The position numbers and the translations under genes were made by a program. From Cenococcum geophilum 1.58 (lineage: Eukaryota; Ascomycota; Dothideomycetes; Gloniales; Gloniaceae): a stretch of 64,000 nucleotides of DNA. Under the pieces are notes generated by a model, which saw only the letters and a program-made list of their open reading frames with translations, made no database searches and was not told the origin of the DNA. The DNA is taken from the NCBI GenBank assembly GCA_001692895.1, contig KV748199.1, positions 1,922,001 to 1,986,000 of the forward strand. Reading direction: 5' to 3'. Numbering within the stretch: position 1 is the first letter of the stretch; the number at the start of each line of letters is the position of its first letter. Positions 24,016-36,727 of the stretch are shown here, one piece after another.

Positions 24016-24377
24016 TCATAGCTGGTTATTTTTTCCCACTTGCAAAACCCAAACAAGAATAGAGACTCCAGTTGCAATCAATACAGCAAGAAGCGTTGCA
24101 CGGGGCATGAGAGTCCCTAGCATCCCCATACTTGTCAAAGTAGCGAACATCCCTCCAGCCGGTGTAAAACCCCCGTACATGAGCGATTGAAACCCAGCAG
24201 CCAGCGATGCTATTGGTTTTACCGCGAATATGTTAGTGTCGATTGGATACCTTAAACTAAGCAGTAATAACAGAGCAAAGGATAGAATAGGATGTTACCG
24301 GCAATTATACCACCGCGCCCAAACCCGAGAACCATAATCAGAGTTATAATTATAGTAAAGGTGATCGACCACGTCAT
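24016..24377 (-). CDS. IFI6/IFI27 (ISG12) family small membrane protein
   Basis: Two minus-strand exons, 24377-24299 and 24209-24016, around an 89-base intron (donor GTAACA, acceptor AATAG), give 90 residues. The join restores the family core: GFGRGGIIAASLAAGFQSLM, then GGFTPAGGMFATLTSMGMLG, then a hydrophobic tail ending VLQVGKNNQL. Gly/Ala-rich helices of this kind mark the IFI6-16 family, known in animals from mitochondrial or ER membranes and found in many fungi; the fungal role is unknown. The first 17 residues are a membrane segment. An in-frame stop lies upstream at about 24393, so 24377 is the first start of this exon. An extra 5' exon is possible: around 24480-24540 another frame reads GITGGLTLVVGCRNP before a GTAAGT. 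It sits in a 1.4-kb island between transposon blocks and appears intact. Confidence 0.72.
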
Positions 24378-24823
24378 AATAACCGCCAAAATAACTTATG
24401 TTTTTTTAAGAGTCAGCTCTATTAGATGCACAGTACGGAAGCTCTCCAATTATAAGGATAGTACTTAGAAACTTACGGGGTTGCGACAGCCAACGACTAA
24501 GGTTAATCCACCAGTAATTCCATTGTTCACTCCGAACGGGGCTCTTGGTAATAGATGAGAGCCAGGAGTTATCCGCAACAAATCGCGAAAGTCTGGCAGT
24601 AAATAAATAGGTTTTGGTGAGATTCAACCCAAGAACCTGAGACGGCGCCATCGTCGAAAAAGGGACAACCGGATAGCCAAGAAAGAAAGGTCTCCACTTC
24701 AGGCAAGAGAATAAATACGGGTAGAATGAACTTGTTTTTCAGAACATGTCCGAAGACAATCAGGTGGGCTAGAGGAAGGGAAACAATGGTTGTAACACAT
24801 AAGATTAAGTTATCTCATAAATC
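24378..24823. other. Upstream flank of the IFI6-like gene
   Basis: Contains a minus-strand open frame at 24406-24651 with no recognisable domain. It may instead hold a 5' exon of the IFI6-like gene with a frame change at about 24540. No other feature is supported. Confidence 0.35.
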
Positions 24824-24949
24824 AGACCCCCGGGGAGAAATTGCGCTACGACGTAGAAGGACTAGCGGTGCGCTTGTGGACCTTACCCTAGTCCTGTGGA
24901 CTCCTGGACCAATCAGATCACACCAAGAGGAATTTCTCCCCGAGGGTCT
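24824..24949. repeat. 126-bp element with 19-bp inverted termini
   Basis: AGACCCCCGGGGAGAAATT at 24824-24842 is mirrored, with one mismatch, by AATTTCTCCCCGAGGGTCT at 24931-24949. The interior is GC-balanced and non-coding. No target duplication is obvious. It could be a tiny MITE or a stable hairpin in the promoter side of the IFI6-like gene. Confidence 0.65.
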
Positions 24950-25163
24950 AAGAGCTTATAGGCGCCCTTTATATAAGAACTGAATGTTTCTTATTAAGCG
25001 ATAACTCTTCCACTACAACGCGTATCTTAACCCTTTTATAACATCTAGTTATTATAAAAATACTATAAGGTAAGAGCTCTTTAGCTTCTATATCTATTGT
25101 ATTAAATAATAATATTATAGCTATATTAAATATAGGTAGTTAGTTATAAAACTTATTAATATA

Positions 25164-25620
25164 GTTAGTAAGCTAATAGGCTATATAAGCCTCCGGGCCA
25201 CCCTACTAAAATTGTTAGGCTATAGAGACGCACTGGCCGTAACCGGCTTAGCGCAGGCGAGGCGCAGGCGAGGCGCCTACAAAACATAGTCGCCCCGCAT
25301 CAGAGAACAGCAGAATTCAGTTCTATAGTTCTACTTCATCAAGAACCAGATACCTATTGCATTCCACTACTGTTGTTACGTTACTACATGCCCTAAGGAC
25401 CTTGGCGTCCTAACAAAAATCGTAAAAAACGCGACGCGTTACTTAACTATTACTTTAATAGCTACACTATAATACCAAAAACCCCTTTTTTAAGAGGGTA
25501 GACTTATTCTAGCTCTTAATGCCTATAAGCAAGGCCAATTCTTAAGTCTCTAATCTGCTGTAAAGATATATAGTTTAGTAGGGTGGCCTGGAGGCTTATA
25601 TAGCCCATTAGCTTACCAAC
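25164..25620. repeat. 47-bp inverted repeats enclosing a solo LTR
   Basis: GTTAGTAAGCTAATAGGCTA... at 25164-25210 is mirrored at 25574-25620 with few mismatches, mostly transitions, and weaker pairing continues outward. The flanks at about 25055-25140 and 25700-25775 share a direct repeat containing AATACTATAAGGTAA. It is probably an older inverted-repeat transposon split by the solo LTR. Confidence 0.65.
25213..25415. mobile_element. Solo LTR, 203 bp, duplication AAAAT
   Basis: It begins TGTTAGGC and ends GTCCTAACA, giving a 7-base perfect terminal inverted repeat with TG...CA ends. It is flanked by AAAAT on both sides (25208-25212 and 25416-25420). The sequence is GC-balanced, unlike its surroundings, with an internal GGCGCAGGCGA tandem repeat. 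It fits an LTR left by recombination of a recent insertion that escaped most RIP. Confidence 0.88.
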
Positions 25621-25796
25621 TACGTTAGTTTATTTTTATCGCAATTTTACCTTACTACTGCTATACCTTATATACTTCTCTAGGTCTAATTATCTCTAAA
25701 ATACTATAAGGTAAAAGCTCTTTATCTTTTCTATTGTCTTTATATTATAGTAATATCGTAGCTCTATTAAGAAGTTAGATATAGTATAAGGGATAT

Positions 25797-26646
25797 TATT
25801 ACGGACACCTTGGGTTGCCCTTAGGACAACCCCTAGACGCTCCTTAGATAGTTGCCGGTCACATACTAAAGGCACGTGCCTATAGTATATAGTCTTTACA
25901 ATCCTAGAGGCCTTACCTCTTTAAGGATTTGTCTCTTTTATCAATTTATCCTATTCTAATTATATCCTTATAGCCCCCTATCTATAAGATCCCCTTATAT
26001 TTAAATTCTTCCTACTCTTTTTTAAAAGGGTAGTCGGCTTTAAGGACCAGATTATTTATTTATATCTTTTATTTATAACTACTATTCTCCCTTAAAATCT
26101 TATAACGACCTAAATAGAAACTCTACGGATACCTTATAGAAAGCCATCGCGTAAAGGTAGAAAGGTCCCTCTAATAGTAAGAGATTGTAATAATATAACC
26201 CTCTAGGTAAGATAGCCGAATAATCCCTAATACCTAGATGCTCTAGGAGCTTAAAGACTTTTATATACCTATAGTTACTAATAACGCTAAGGAAAATATA
26301 AACACCCTCTATAATAGTCGCAATACTACTAAAAAGTAGCTAGAACCCCTCCGGCCCTACCTAGGCTAATTAAAAGATTAAGCGCTAGAGGTAACTTTAA
26401 GATCTTCCTTAAAGCTAGAAATGCTAAAGGAATATACTAATATATTTAACTAGGGAACTAACCGGAACCCTTTCGGAAGACTACCAGCCTATAATTAGTA
26501 TAGTAGCGGTATATAGACTGCTTACAAGCTAAGTAGGCCTATCCCTTTAGGTAATTTAAGCTAATTACTAACTTAAGACCTAAGCCTTGTTGGGAAGCCT
26601 ACACTAGCTACTAGTACTAATACTACCTTTATAGTAAGAGCTTCCC
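25797..26646 (+). mobile_element. Gypsy G4, 5' part (LTR and leader/gag start)
   Basis: The putative 5' LTR 25797-25999 begins TATTACGG (RIP form of TGTTACGG) and ends TTATA. It is followed by TTTAAATTCTTCC, matching what follows the G1 LTR. The remaining sequence is AT-rich and full of stops. It runs to 26646, where G2 has inserted, and resumes at 59451; the 5-base duplication TTCCC is at both points. The LTR start is assigned by comparison only, because no 3' LTR is in the window. Confidence 0.7.
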
Positions 26647-26838
26647 TATTACGGCTTATATAAATACCTCTAAACTAAAGCTTGTAGAATGCTGTATTAT
26701 AAAGATACTAAGCTAAGAAGAAGAGGAGAGGTATATATAGGAGGTAGAGGCGTAATATATACGCGTTATAACGCCAAGCCCTTAGCTAAACCCCTAACTA
26801 GGCTCCCTATCCAGGTTACGCGTTATAGTGCCATAACA
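26647..26838 (-). repeat. G2 3' LTR (192 bp)
   Basis: Starts TATTACGGCTTATATAAATA and ends GTGCCATAACA. Differences from the 59259 copy are mainly C/T and G/A transitions. Confidence 0.93.
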
Positions 26839-27016
26839 TCACCCCCCCTTTAAAAGAAAGCCTGCCCTTAGGCTTTATTAGAAACGAAGTAAAACTAAAG
26901 AAAAGGAAACGTAAGTATGTTTAAACTAAGTATATAAAGCGACCGTAGGTTACATAGAAGCGCTAGAGTAGAAAGGGTAGCCGCTAAAACTCTTAGTAAG
27001 GATCTGGCTAATTAGA

Positions 27017-27041
27017 GAACTTTAACCGGCGGTTAAAGTTC
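27017..27041. repeat. 25-base perfect palindrome near G2 3' end
   Basis: GAACTTTAACCG and its reverse complement flank a single central base. A related palindrome with the same flanks lies in G1 at 48879-48901. Confidence 0.85.
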
Positions 27042-27059
27042 CTAGATATCTAAAGGCCT

Positions 27060-30000
27060 TACGTAACACGCAAATCTAGGTGGCCGTATGTTATAGTAGG
27101 CTTCGTTCCTTAGGCCTTAGGGCATTCTTATCTCTATACTCTTCCGGTAACTTATTATCTTTATTATACTAACATTCTATCTACTTATCTAGGTACTTTA
27201 GGGGTCTAGGTAAGTTAGGGTATTAATTATAAAACTCTTTAAGCTTTTAGGGGCAGCTTATAAAGTTCTAAGCGGGGTACTAGGTTAGGTCTAAGTTATA
27301 GCCCTTTTATTAGATACAGTATTTTAGCGCTCCTCGCACTAGCTTATATGCTAATATTTCCTTAACTTCCCATTTATTATCGCCACTAACTTAAATCGGC
27401 AGGGGAGGCTTGTTTTTTTACCTGGGTAATAGGTTACTTATAGCTTTCCATAACTTATCCGGCGAGAAAATAAGGTAAACTCTAATTAAATCTGGGAGCT
27501 TTACCTTATATAAGTTGCCTACCTTCTTTAGGACCTTATACGGTCCTGCCACCTAGTAGTCTAGCTTATAGCTAGGCCGCTTAGTCCTTTAACTCTTTAT
27601 TATAACCTAAACCCTATTACTAGGGGCAAAGTTAAGTTCCTAGCGGTATTTATTCGCCTACTATTCTATTAACCTTTAGGCTTTTTCTAAGTTCTTATAG
27701 GCTACCGCCTAGGCCTCTTTTAAGCGTTTAGCGTACTACTGGGCCTTACTATAGGATAGTTTCTCGCGTATAGTTTAGGGTTCTTCCAGTCTTTTTTAGT
27801 TAAAGCTTATACGGGGTAAGTAGCCTATATTTAGCTAAATAGGGGCAACCCCTATAGAGTTATAGAGTAGAGTTACTTAGGTATAGTCTATTAGGGGAAG
27901 TAGTTTAGACTAGTTGTCCTAAAAGTGGTTAATAAAGGGCCGGAGTCTCTAGTCTAAATACTAATTTATAATATCTATCTAACCGTTTATTTAAGGGTAA
28001 TACGCTATAAAGAGCTTTAGCTTAATACCTAGGATCCGGGTAAACTCGTTCTAGAAGGCTAATATAAACTATAGCCCGTAATTAGATATAATAGTATCTA
28101 GCAGTCTATAAATTTAGTAAACGTAATAGATATATAGCCGGGCCGCCTCTTTAGTATTAATATTCTTATAGTAGGGGATTAAGAATGGGCGCTTGCTAAA
28201 GCGGTTAACTAGGATTATAACTATATTATATCCGTTACGGTCTATAGGTAGTTTATAGAAGTCTATAGAGATATATTACTAGGGGCGCTCTAGTATTAAA
28301 AGCGGTTTTAATAGTCCTAGGGTCTTATCTTATAGGATTATAGCTCTTTAGCAGTTATCGCAGTTCCGTATATATTAATTAATATCTATAGTTATCCTAG
28401 GCTAGTAGTAGCGGCCGCTAATAATTTTATAGGTCTTATTCTTACCGGGGTATATTATAGAGACTTAGTAATAAGCTTTACAAATTAGTTTAGTCTGTAG
28501 ATTATTAACGTTAGGGACTATAAGCCGCTTTTAATATAGAAGTAATCCTTCCTCCGTTTTAAAATCGGGGTCTCCTCTTATAGCTTAATCGCGGAGGGCC
28601 TTTAGGGCGTTAGCCGTGCGGTTTACTATTAGGAGGTAGTTAATTAGCCCTATTAGTTTATCTAAGGACTCCTCTATTAGTGCTAGCTTGTTTTGCTAGG
28701 AGTTTAGCTTCTTAAGGATCCGCAGGTTAAGCTATTTGGGATAAAAGAGCGCGCGCGTCTAGTATTAGGTCTTTAGCGCGTCCTAGGGTCCTACGTCTTA
28801 TTCTCTTTAAGTTAGGGCATTAGCCTTAGAGTTTTACTTACTAGAATAATATATAATTATAAAGAAGAATTAGAAGAGTACTTTAGCCTATTAGGCTTAC
28901 TATTTAGTAAGCTGCTTTATAGTTATAAAGTACTTTAGGGCCTTATAATCTGTATATATCTTAATCCGGGAGTTTATACCTTTAAGCTCCGTATACTATT
29001 AGAATAGCGATTAAATAATAGCTAGCATTTCTTTATTATATATTTCGTAGTTATACTTAGCTAGGTTTATTATTTTTAAGAAAAAGGTAATAGGGTACTA
29101 TTTACCGTCCTAATATAGCTGTAATAGGATTCCTGCTATAACTCCGTTAAAAGCATCTATTTCTAACATTAATTTAAGGTCTAGGTTATAGTAATAAAGG
29201 ATTAAAGAAGAGATAAGCCGCTCTTTTAACTCTTTAAAGGCTTTTATACAGTTACTATTAAAGGTAAAGGGTATATCTTTCCGGGTAAGTTATATAAGAG
29301 GCTTAGCTATAACTTTATAGTTACGGATAAACTAGTAGTAGAAGTTATAAAAACCGAGAAAGAACTAGATCCCCTTTATAGTATAAGGAGGTTTCTAGTT
29401 ACGGATTGCTACAACCTTCTTAGAATTAACTTTAATTCCTTCTATAGTAATAATAAACCTAAGGTACTTTATACATTTTACTCCAAATTTACATTTCTTA
29501 ATATTAACTTATAAGCCTATATTCCGTAGTCTTTCTAGGACCTTCTTTATATAAACTTTATACTTAAGTTTGTCGTCTAAGTATATAAGGATATTGTCTA
29601 GGTATACTGTGCAGAATTTATTAAGGTAGTTAGAAAGGATATCATTTATATACCTTTGGTATATAGCTGGCCTATTTATTAGTCTAAAAGGAAGGACTTT
29701 ATATTTATAGGACCTATAACAGGTACGGAATATTGTTAAATCTTTAGATATAAGGTCTATCCTAATTTAGTAGAAAGCTTAGCAGATATTAAGTTTGGTA
29801 AAGATCTTTGCCTAGCTTAGACGTATAAGGGTCTCGTTAATTAAAGGAATAGAATACTAATTCTTTTAAATAATAGCGTTTAGCTTTTAATAGTCAATAT
29901 AGAAATATAGGCCTCTATTAGGCTATTTTATAAATAGAATAGGGGAAGTAAAAGGGGCTTAGCTTGGCTTAATAAACCCTTTATTAAGGTTCTTAATTAA

Positions 30001-31110
30001 GTACTACTTTATTACTTTTAGCTTATCCATTAATTATTGGTATAGAGGGCTATATTCTAGCGAGTTATTGGCCTTTAATTAAATCTTATAATTATATATC
30101 CGGTAAGGAGGTAACTTATCTAAAGCCGCTTTTAAGAATGCATTCTTATATCCCATATAAATAGTAGGGAGGAGGCGTTTAACTAGTTCCTTATTAGTTT
30201 CCTTAGCTAGCTTTTCTTCCCTCTTATTAATAATCCGGTTAATTTTATATAAGCTAGTTATAAAGACCTCATTATCCCTCCTATACATATTAAAGTGGAA
30301 TGCTATAGCGCTAATTGCCGCAATATCTACTATAGGGGGGTCGCGTAATAATGGGGGTGTATAGGACCTTAGGGGCTTCCGAGGTAAAGGCGTTATTATT
30401 ACTCCTTTTAGCTCCTATCGCATCTTTTAGAGGTTATCTCTTATATTCTATCGGTATGTTCTCTTCTAAGTTAGTTAGATTTACGTAATTTAGACGTTGT
30501 CTATATTATTATCTGTCCCGCTACTATATATAAAGTCTTTATTAACTATAGCGCTTCAAGGGAGTACCTTTATTAGTATAAAAGAGTTCCTTCCGGCCTT
30601 ATAACGGGCGTCTTTTTAGGTAAAGGCTAGGTCGCGGTTCCTAACATCCTACTAATAGGTAGGGTTAGCCCTTACGGCTAGTGTCTTGCGGTTAGTTCGG
30701 ATTTCCCTAATAAAGGAAGATAATTTCGGTCTATTCTCTAGCTAGATAAATTGTCTTTATTATATATTTAGCTAAATATTAAAATAGGGCATTTATTTTT
30801 GGCTAAGGATTATATTATAGGACCCTAGATCTAGGATATAAAAGGGGATACTATACTAGTATTGTCTGTTAAAAGCAATATATAACTTTAAAACGTAGGT
30901 AACTGGCTTATCGGCCTAACTATTATATCCTCTTATTTAGATAGGCTTCTCTAGTCTAGTAGCTTTTATATTTAAAAACTTAATAACGTTATTTATATAG
31001 GCAGTATTTATAAAGGCAAAACTATTTGCTTTAGTGTTAATAAGGGCGGTTATATTAACACTATATTTATTTTAAGATACTATATATAGAACCGTAAAGT
31101 GTTTTCTACC
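27060..31110 (-). pseudogene. G2 pol (protease, RT, RNase H, integrase), RIP-broken
   Basis: Minus-strand order is protease, then RT, then integrase, as in Ty3/Gypsy. The protease reads TALINTKANSFAFINTA at about 31005-31060, with the catalytic Asp changed to Asn. The RT signature VYLDNILIY (normally YLDDILIY) is at about 29583-29606. Integrase-like sequence lies at about 27800-28500. Many TAG/TAA codons stand at expected Gln/Trp positions. Gag lies beyond the LINE insertion at 49862-51083. Confidence 0.88.
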
Positions 31111-34100
31111 TTTTTTTTTTAATCTATTGTATTATACGTATTATAATACTGCGCATACAGCCTCTAGGCTATAGCGCTGTAGTTCTATATATATAAATCC
31201 TTTCTAGGCAGCTTAATATATACTAGTAGCTATATCCTAGTAGTTTATAAACCTCTAAACTAGAGGTTTACCGCTCCCTAGTAAAATACTAGGTTACGAT
31301 AACTATTAGGTAGTATTAAAACAGTAGAAAAACGGTAAAAGAAACGGTAAACGAATCCTAACGCCTGCCCCTATACATTTTATAGTTTATTTCTGTCCTT
31401 TTGCTCACTACTATCTATTTACTAGAAGTCTAGTAGAAGTTACCTCCTTCTAAAGCTTCTGCTTCCATTAGCCACTTTTTAATAGCTATTTCTGTCTTAT
31501 TTAGAAATAGGAAAAGCGCCCTTCTTCCTTTCTTTATACAAAAGAGCTTCTCTAAAGAGAGAGAAGAGCTTAGTTATCTTTGCATTTCTTTTTTCTCTTC
31601 CCTGTAAAGTCTGCATTCTAGTAATAGGTGCTTAGAAGTCTGTATAGCTCTATAGTCCTTAAAGCATCTACCTTTTTTTATTCTTCTCTATTGTCTTAAA
31701 GAAGGATTTAAAGAAGCCTTTTCCTAGTTTTAGTTGATAGAAAGCTAATTATAACCTTTTAGGATATTTATCCTTAGGGGCTTTAAGAGATAAAGAGTAG
31801 TTTCCTCTAGAGATCCTAGTATAGTATTTTCCTTTATTTTTTTTCTATTGCTAGTTGCTTTTCCACTATTCTAGTATTTTTTCTCTTGCTACTCTCCCTA
31901 TATAGGCTAGAGATATATAAGAAGATTATATCTTTCTTTTAGAGAGGCCCTTTTTAGCTAGCTTATCTGCTATTTCGTTTCTATAGATTTCTAGGTAGCT
32001 AGGAACCCAATAAAAGTTAATAGAGATATTCTTACTAGATAGATAAGAGCAGCTTTACGTAATTTTAAAGACTAGTTCTTATCCCCCTATAAGAGAATTA
32101 AGCTATAATCTTTTAATAGCTGCTTGGCTATCTATAAAGATATAAACTTGTTTCTCTTCTAGTCTTTATTATTTTAGATATTCTAGGGCCCTATAGACTG
32201 CATAAAGTTCTGCGTTTATAATTTCCATTTAAGGCCCTAGATTCCAATTTATTGCGTATTTAATCCTATTTCTCTCCCCTATTTTATATACGGCCGCTAT
32301 ACTTAATTTACTATCTTTAGAGCCGTCTATATAGTATATATCTACTAGGTCCCATTCTAGGGATTCTTATAGATTTTCTACTAGTCTTAAATATTCTTAT
32401 ACAGCTTCTTCTTTACTACCCCTAAAGATAGAAAAAAATGTAGAAATAGGGGGAGACTACGGTTTTTGCCAATCTAGAAAGACTCTCTCTATTTTCCAAT
32501 TTTAAATTAGTTGCTGGACTCTAGAAGCTAGAGATAGTAGTTAAGTTTTTAGCTGTAGAAGGTGTCTTATAGTAGAGTTTCTAAGGCTAGGACTAGAACT
32601 AGAACTAGTTACTAGTTCTTCCCTATCCTTATTAATCTCTTTTATATAGGCCTTCTTAATTACGTGGTTTTCTTTAAATTTTAATATTCTTAATACATAG
32701 CTATTGCAAAGCTTTTTAAATCTAATTCTAGGAGGAGGAATAGAGGCCTCAATTTCTATAGCTTGCGTAGAAGATCCTCTAAACGCTTCTAAAACTAGTT
32801 TTAGGGCCTTATTTTATAGAGATTGGTACCTAGCTAGTAGGTAGTCTCTAGATTTGCTTTTCCACTAGTATTATATTCTATAGTCTTCTATAGTAGTAAC
32901 GTAAGCTATATAGAGCTATTATAGAGCTTATAAAGATAGACCTCTTTATATATTGCCTAGTCTTCTAATTAAATAGAAAGCTGTTTTTGCTTTAGAGATT
33001 TTTATTTCTACGTATTGTTTAAAAGTAAGCTTAGAGTCTAGAAATACCCCTAGCTACCTAACTAGGGGTTTAGGGGATATTTCTATGTCTCCTAGCTTTA
33101 GCCCTTCTTTTATAGTGGTACGCTTACTATAGAAGTATATAAGCTCTATTTTGCTAATATTAAAACTAATAGCGGCTTCTTTAGCTCTAGATATTAGCTC
33201 TAGCGCTATTCCCTCTAGCTTTTTACAATTAGATTTAGCTGAGTTCAAAGTAACCGTAATTGCAAAATTGTCTATATAGCTAAGGGAATAGGCTCCTTCT
33301 ATCTATAGGCTGTAGATATTGCGTTTATATAGTAGAAATAAAATAGGGGATATAGGCGAACCCTATGATATCCCTATTTCTATTTCTACCTTTTTTTAAA
33401 TTTATCTATTAAAGCAAAGCTGTAGCTTTCTATTACTAAGGAAGGTAGCTACTTATTGCGTAAACGCTATAGGTAGCCCTAGTTCCTTATAGATAGATAA
33501 AAGCTAGTTTGCGGAGATATAGTCAAAGGCCCCTTTTACATCTAGAAATAGCGTAGTAGCTATTCTTTGTCTGGCTTTTTTCCTATTATTTTTAGACTAG
33601 ATATTATTTAGGAGTAGTAAAACTGCGTCTATTACGGACCGATGTCTTCTTCCTCCTAGTTACGAGTCTTGAAGTAAGCTAGTAGTACTAGCTAGATATC
33701 CTAATCTAGTAGCAAATATCTTCTCTAGAGTCTTTCCTAGGCAGTTTAGTAAGAAGATAGGTCTATAGGACTTTAGTAGAGAGTAGTCCTCTTTATTTGC
33801 TTTAGGGAGAATAACTCCTTAAGCCTCTTTCTAGACTTTTAGTTAATAACCTAGGGTAAATAGAATCCTATAGATTCTATATAGAAGATCTTTTATAGTA
33901 GGGTAGGCCTTTTATAGGATTGCGAAGGATAGCTTATCTAACCCTAGAGCTTTTTTATTAGAGCTAGAGAAGATTGCTTATTTAACTTCCATTTTCTCTA
34001 GTTCTGGCCATTCCTATTTACTATCTATAGTATAGTTCTTCCACTCTATAGAGCTAGTAGAAGAAGGGGGTTTAGGAAATAGAGTAGTAATAAAAGCTTT

Positions 34101-34663
34101 ATACTGTTCGTCAAAGCTTTCTACTAGTCTTGTAGTCCTATCCTTGCTATACTATAGACTAGGAATTGTTTATAATGTTTTCTCCTTTATATATTTTAGG
34201 GCAGTAAAGATCTCTTTTCCCTATGCCTTTTCTAGGAAGCTATTCTAGCAATTAGTTTTAGCTTCTCTTATTGCGTAGAAGTATTGATTTTAGCTTCCTT
34301 ATAGGCTTCTAGTCTCGAACTTCTAGTAGGTTGTTCTTCTTAAAGTCTTTCTAGTTTTGCCATTTTTTTCCTTTTCTGTAGAAGCTCTGCATTCTACTAT
34401 AGTTTAGAAAATTCGCAGGTTCTAGATCTAGAAATAGCTTTCTCTACTACTAGTTTAATATACCTAGTAAGATCTACAACTAGATCATCTGCTAGCGTAC
34501 TTATACTTCTATCCCTAAGTCTATACAAATCCTCTAGAGAGGCTAAGGGACCTTTTTCTCCTATCTTTATATAGGGGGTTTCTCCTACTAGTTCTTCTAG
34601 TACTAAGATTTTTACTTTTAGTTCTAGCTCTTAAACTAGTTTTATTAAAGAAGTAAGCGTTTA

Positions 34664-36727
34664 GGCCACCTCGTATACGGTCCCACCTCATATACACCAA
34701 AATCCAAAAATCGCGAATATTAAAAATATCATAACTCTACAACCATGGACTCAATTGAGGCCGCTCTTGCTGCTTTAGACTTGCAATTAAAGCCTAATTA
34801 CACTTAGACCGCAAAGGAGTATAGAGTAGATCGAACTACCCTCTCGCGCCGCCATCGCAATATTACGGGCTCAAGGGCAGATGGCTATGACTCTCAATTT
34901 TTCCTTACTAAAGAACAATCCAAAGTGCTTATAAATTACGTCAATAACCTTACAAACCGTGGCCTACCTCCTATAATTGCTATGTTACGAAATTTTGCTT
35001 AAGAGATTACTGGAAAACAACCAGGATCTTACTAGGCTACGCGCTGGATTAAAAAGCAAGGCACCTCTCTAAAGAGCCACTACCTTACTCCTATAGATAA
35101 TCTACGCAAAAAGGCTAAGTTGGCCTATTACTTTAGCCTCTACTTTTTACTTTTAGCCCGAAAGATTAAGGAATATAGGATTAAGCGGCAAAATACATAT
35201 AATATAGACGAGAAAGGCTTCCTTATTGGTATGCTTACAAAGCTTAAACGGGTATTCTCTAGGGCTGCATTTAAATTAGGAAGGGTTAAGAATACAATCT
35301 AAGATGGGAATAGAGAGTGGATTACGGTTTTAGCAACGATTTATATAGACGGAATAACTCTCTCACCAGGCCTCATCTACTAAGCAATTAGTGGCGATAT
35401 CTAAGATACCTAGCTTTAAGATTACGACCTAAATAAATACCCTTGCTTCTTTGTTTTATTGCCTACTAGCTAGACAAACAATAATCTTATATACTCTTAG
35501 CTAGATACTATCTTTAATAGAGAGACGAAGGCTAAGATCCGAAAGGGAAGAGACTGGAGGCTTCTTATTATTAATGGGCACGGCTCCTACGTAAATATAA
35601 GGTTTCTAGAATATTGCGATAAGCACCAAATACTTATAGCAGTATACCCACCTCATTTAACTCATAGACTCCAGCCTCTAAATATCTCCCTTTTCTCACC
35701 GCTGGCAACATATTATAGCTAGGAGTTAAACCAATTTCTACACAAGAGCGAAGGCCTCTGCTCCCTTACCAAAAGAGACTTCTTCCGGCTATTTTGGGCT
35801 GCCTTTAGAAAGGCTTTTACTACGTCTAATATTAAGAGCGGGTGGAAAAGGATAGGCCTCTACCCTTTTAAGCCCAGCGTTATATTGGATAATTTCCCTA
35901 CTAATGAAGATAGCAGGCCTTCCTTAAGTAAGTCAAAACACTTGTTTTCTACTCTGGATAATTGGCGGAAAGTACGCGGGCTTTTAAACAGCTTATTAGC
36001 TAACCTAAATTCTTAGCGCTCGAAGCAAATTGTTAGTATAGTACTAGGTCTTATAAGCGAGAATAAGATCCTCTAATACCGTGCAGATGGGCTTACTAAA
36101 GCTCTACGTAATAAGAAGAAGAAGCGTCGTTAGGGCAAGCCTTTGTTTGCCTAGCTTGCTGCTTAAGAGGAGGGTAAGGCTATGTTTTATAGCCCTACTA
36201 AGATTTAGCGGGCGTGGGAGCTTTAAGCTAAGTAAGAGCGAGCTAAACACCAAGAGCAGGCTCTTAAAGCTGAGGAAAAGGTTCAACGGCAACTCTAAAA
36301 GGAAGAGAAGAAGCGTATGGTAGAAGTATGAAAGGAGCAGCGGGCATAAAGTAAGATTAAGCGAGCGGCAGAATTGGAGGCTCGTAAGGCTGATCGTTAA
36401 CTTAAAAACAAAGCTAAAAGGCCTTAAAGATCACGGAAGGCTCTAACCAAAGGTAGAGAGGTAGTAGAAGATAAGGATTTTATTAAAATATTAGATGCGA
36501 ATGAGAGTACCCCTCTACCGAGAGCTTTAAGGCCTTAACGCCAACGCCAAGCTCCGGTTCACCTAAGGGACTTTATACTATAGCCAGTTCGAATCATCTA
36601 ATTAAGAAGTGTTTAACACCAAAATTTGATCCAATTTGACGTGGTGCTGCGATTTGTATAGCCTTAAGTTTAGTGTTGCATTTGGCCAAGAAATCGTGCA
36701 CGAGCCGTCCGCGTGCACGAGCCGGCC
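34664..36727 (+). mobile_element. Pogo-superfamily DNA transposon, 2064 bp, nested in the LINE
   Basis: TA at 34662-34663 and 36728-36729, and the ends are GGCC...GGCC. Each terminus contains a two-fold repeat of a CTCGTGCACG-like unit. The right end keeps it intact; the left end shows CTCGTATAC and CTCATATAC, as expected after RIP. The element splits the LINE ORF2 between endonuclease and RT. Confidence 0.9.
34745..36540 (+). pseudogene. Pogo/Fot1-type DDE transposase, RIP-broken
   Basis: Starts MDSIEAALAALDLQLKPNYT. N-terminal helix-turn-helix text includes EYRVDRTTLSRRHR. The catalytic core shows TYNIDEKGFLIG (about 35195-35230), LLIINGHGSYVNIRF (about 35560-35605, normally DGHxSH, Asp lost) and HLTHRLQPLNISLFSPL (about 35655-35705, normally LQPLD). 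A Lys/Arg-rich C-terminus follows. About a dozen in-frame TAG/TAA codons. It belongs to the CENP-B/Tigger-related DDE_1 group. Confidence 0.9.

Noticed and set aside
25250-25278. GGCGCAGGCGA repeat as an independent minisatellite
   Set aside because: It lies inside the solo LTR and has only about two units; treated as part of the LTR.
33054-33248. 64-codon minus-strand frame as a gene
   Set aside because: It is a short open piece of the LINE reverse transcriptase thumb region, continuous with the YIDNFAITV block.
35120-35302. 60-codon open frame as a separate gene
   Set aside because: It is an uninterrupted stretch of the broken pogo transposase, containing its NIDEKGFLIG motif.
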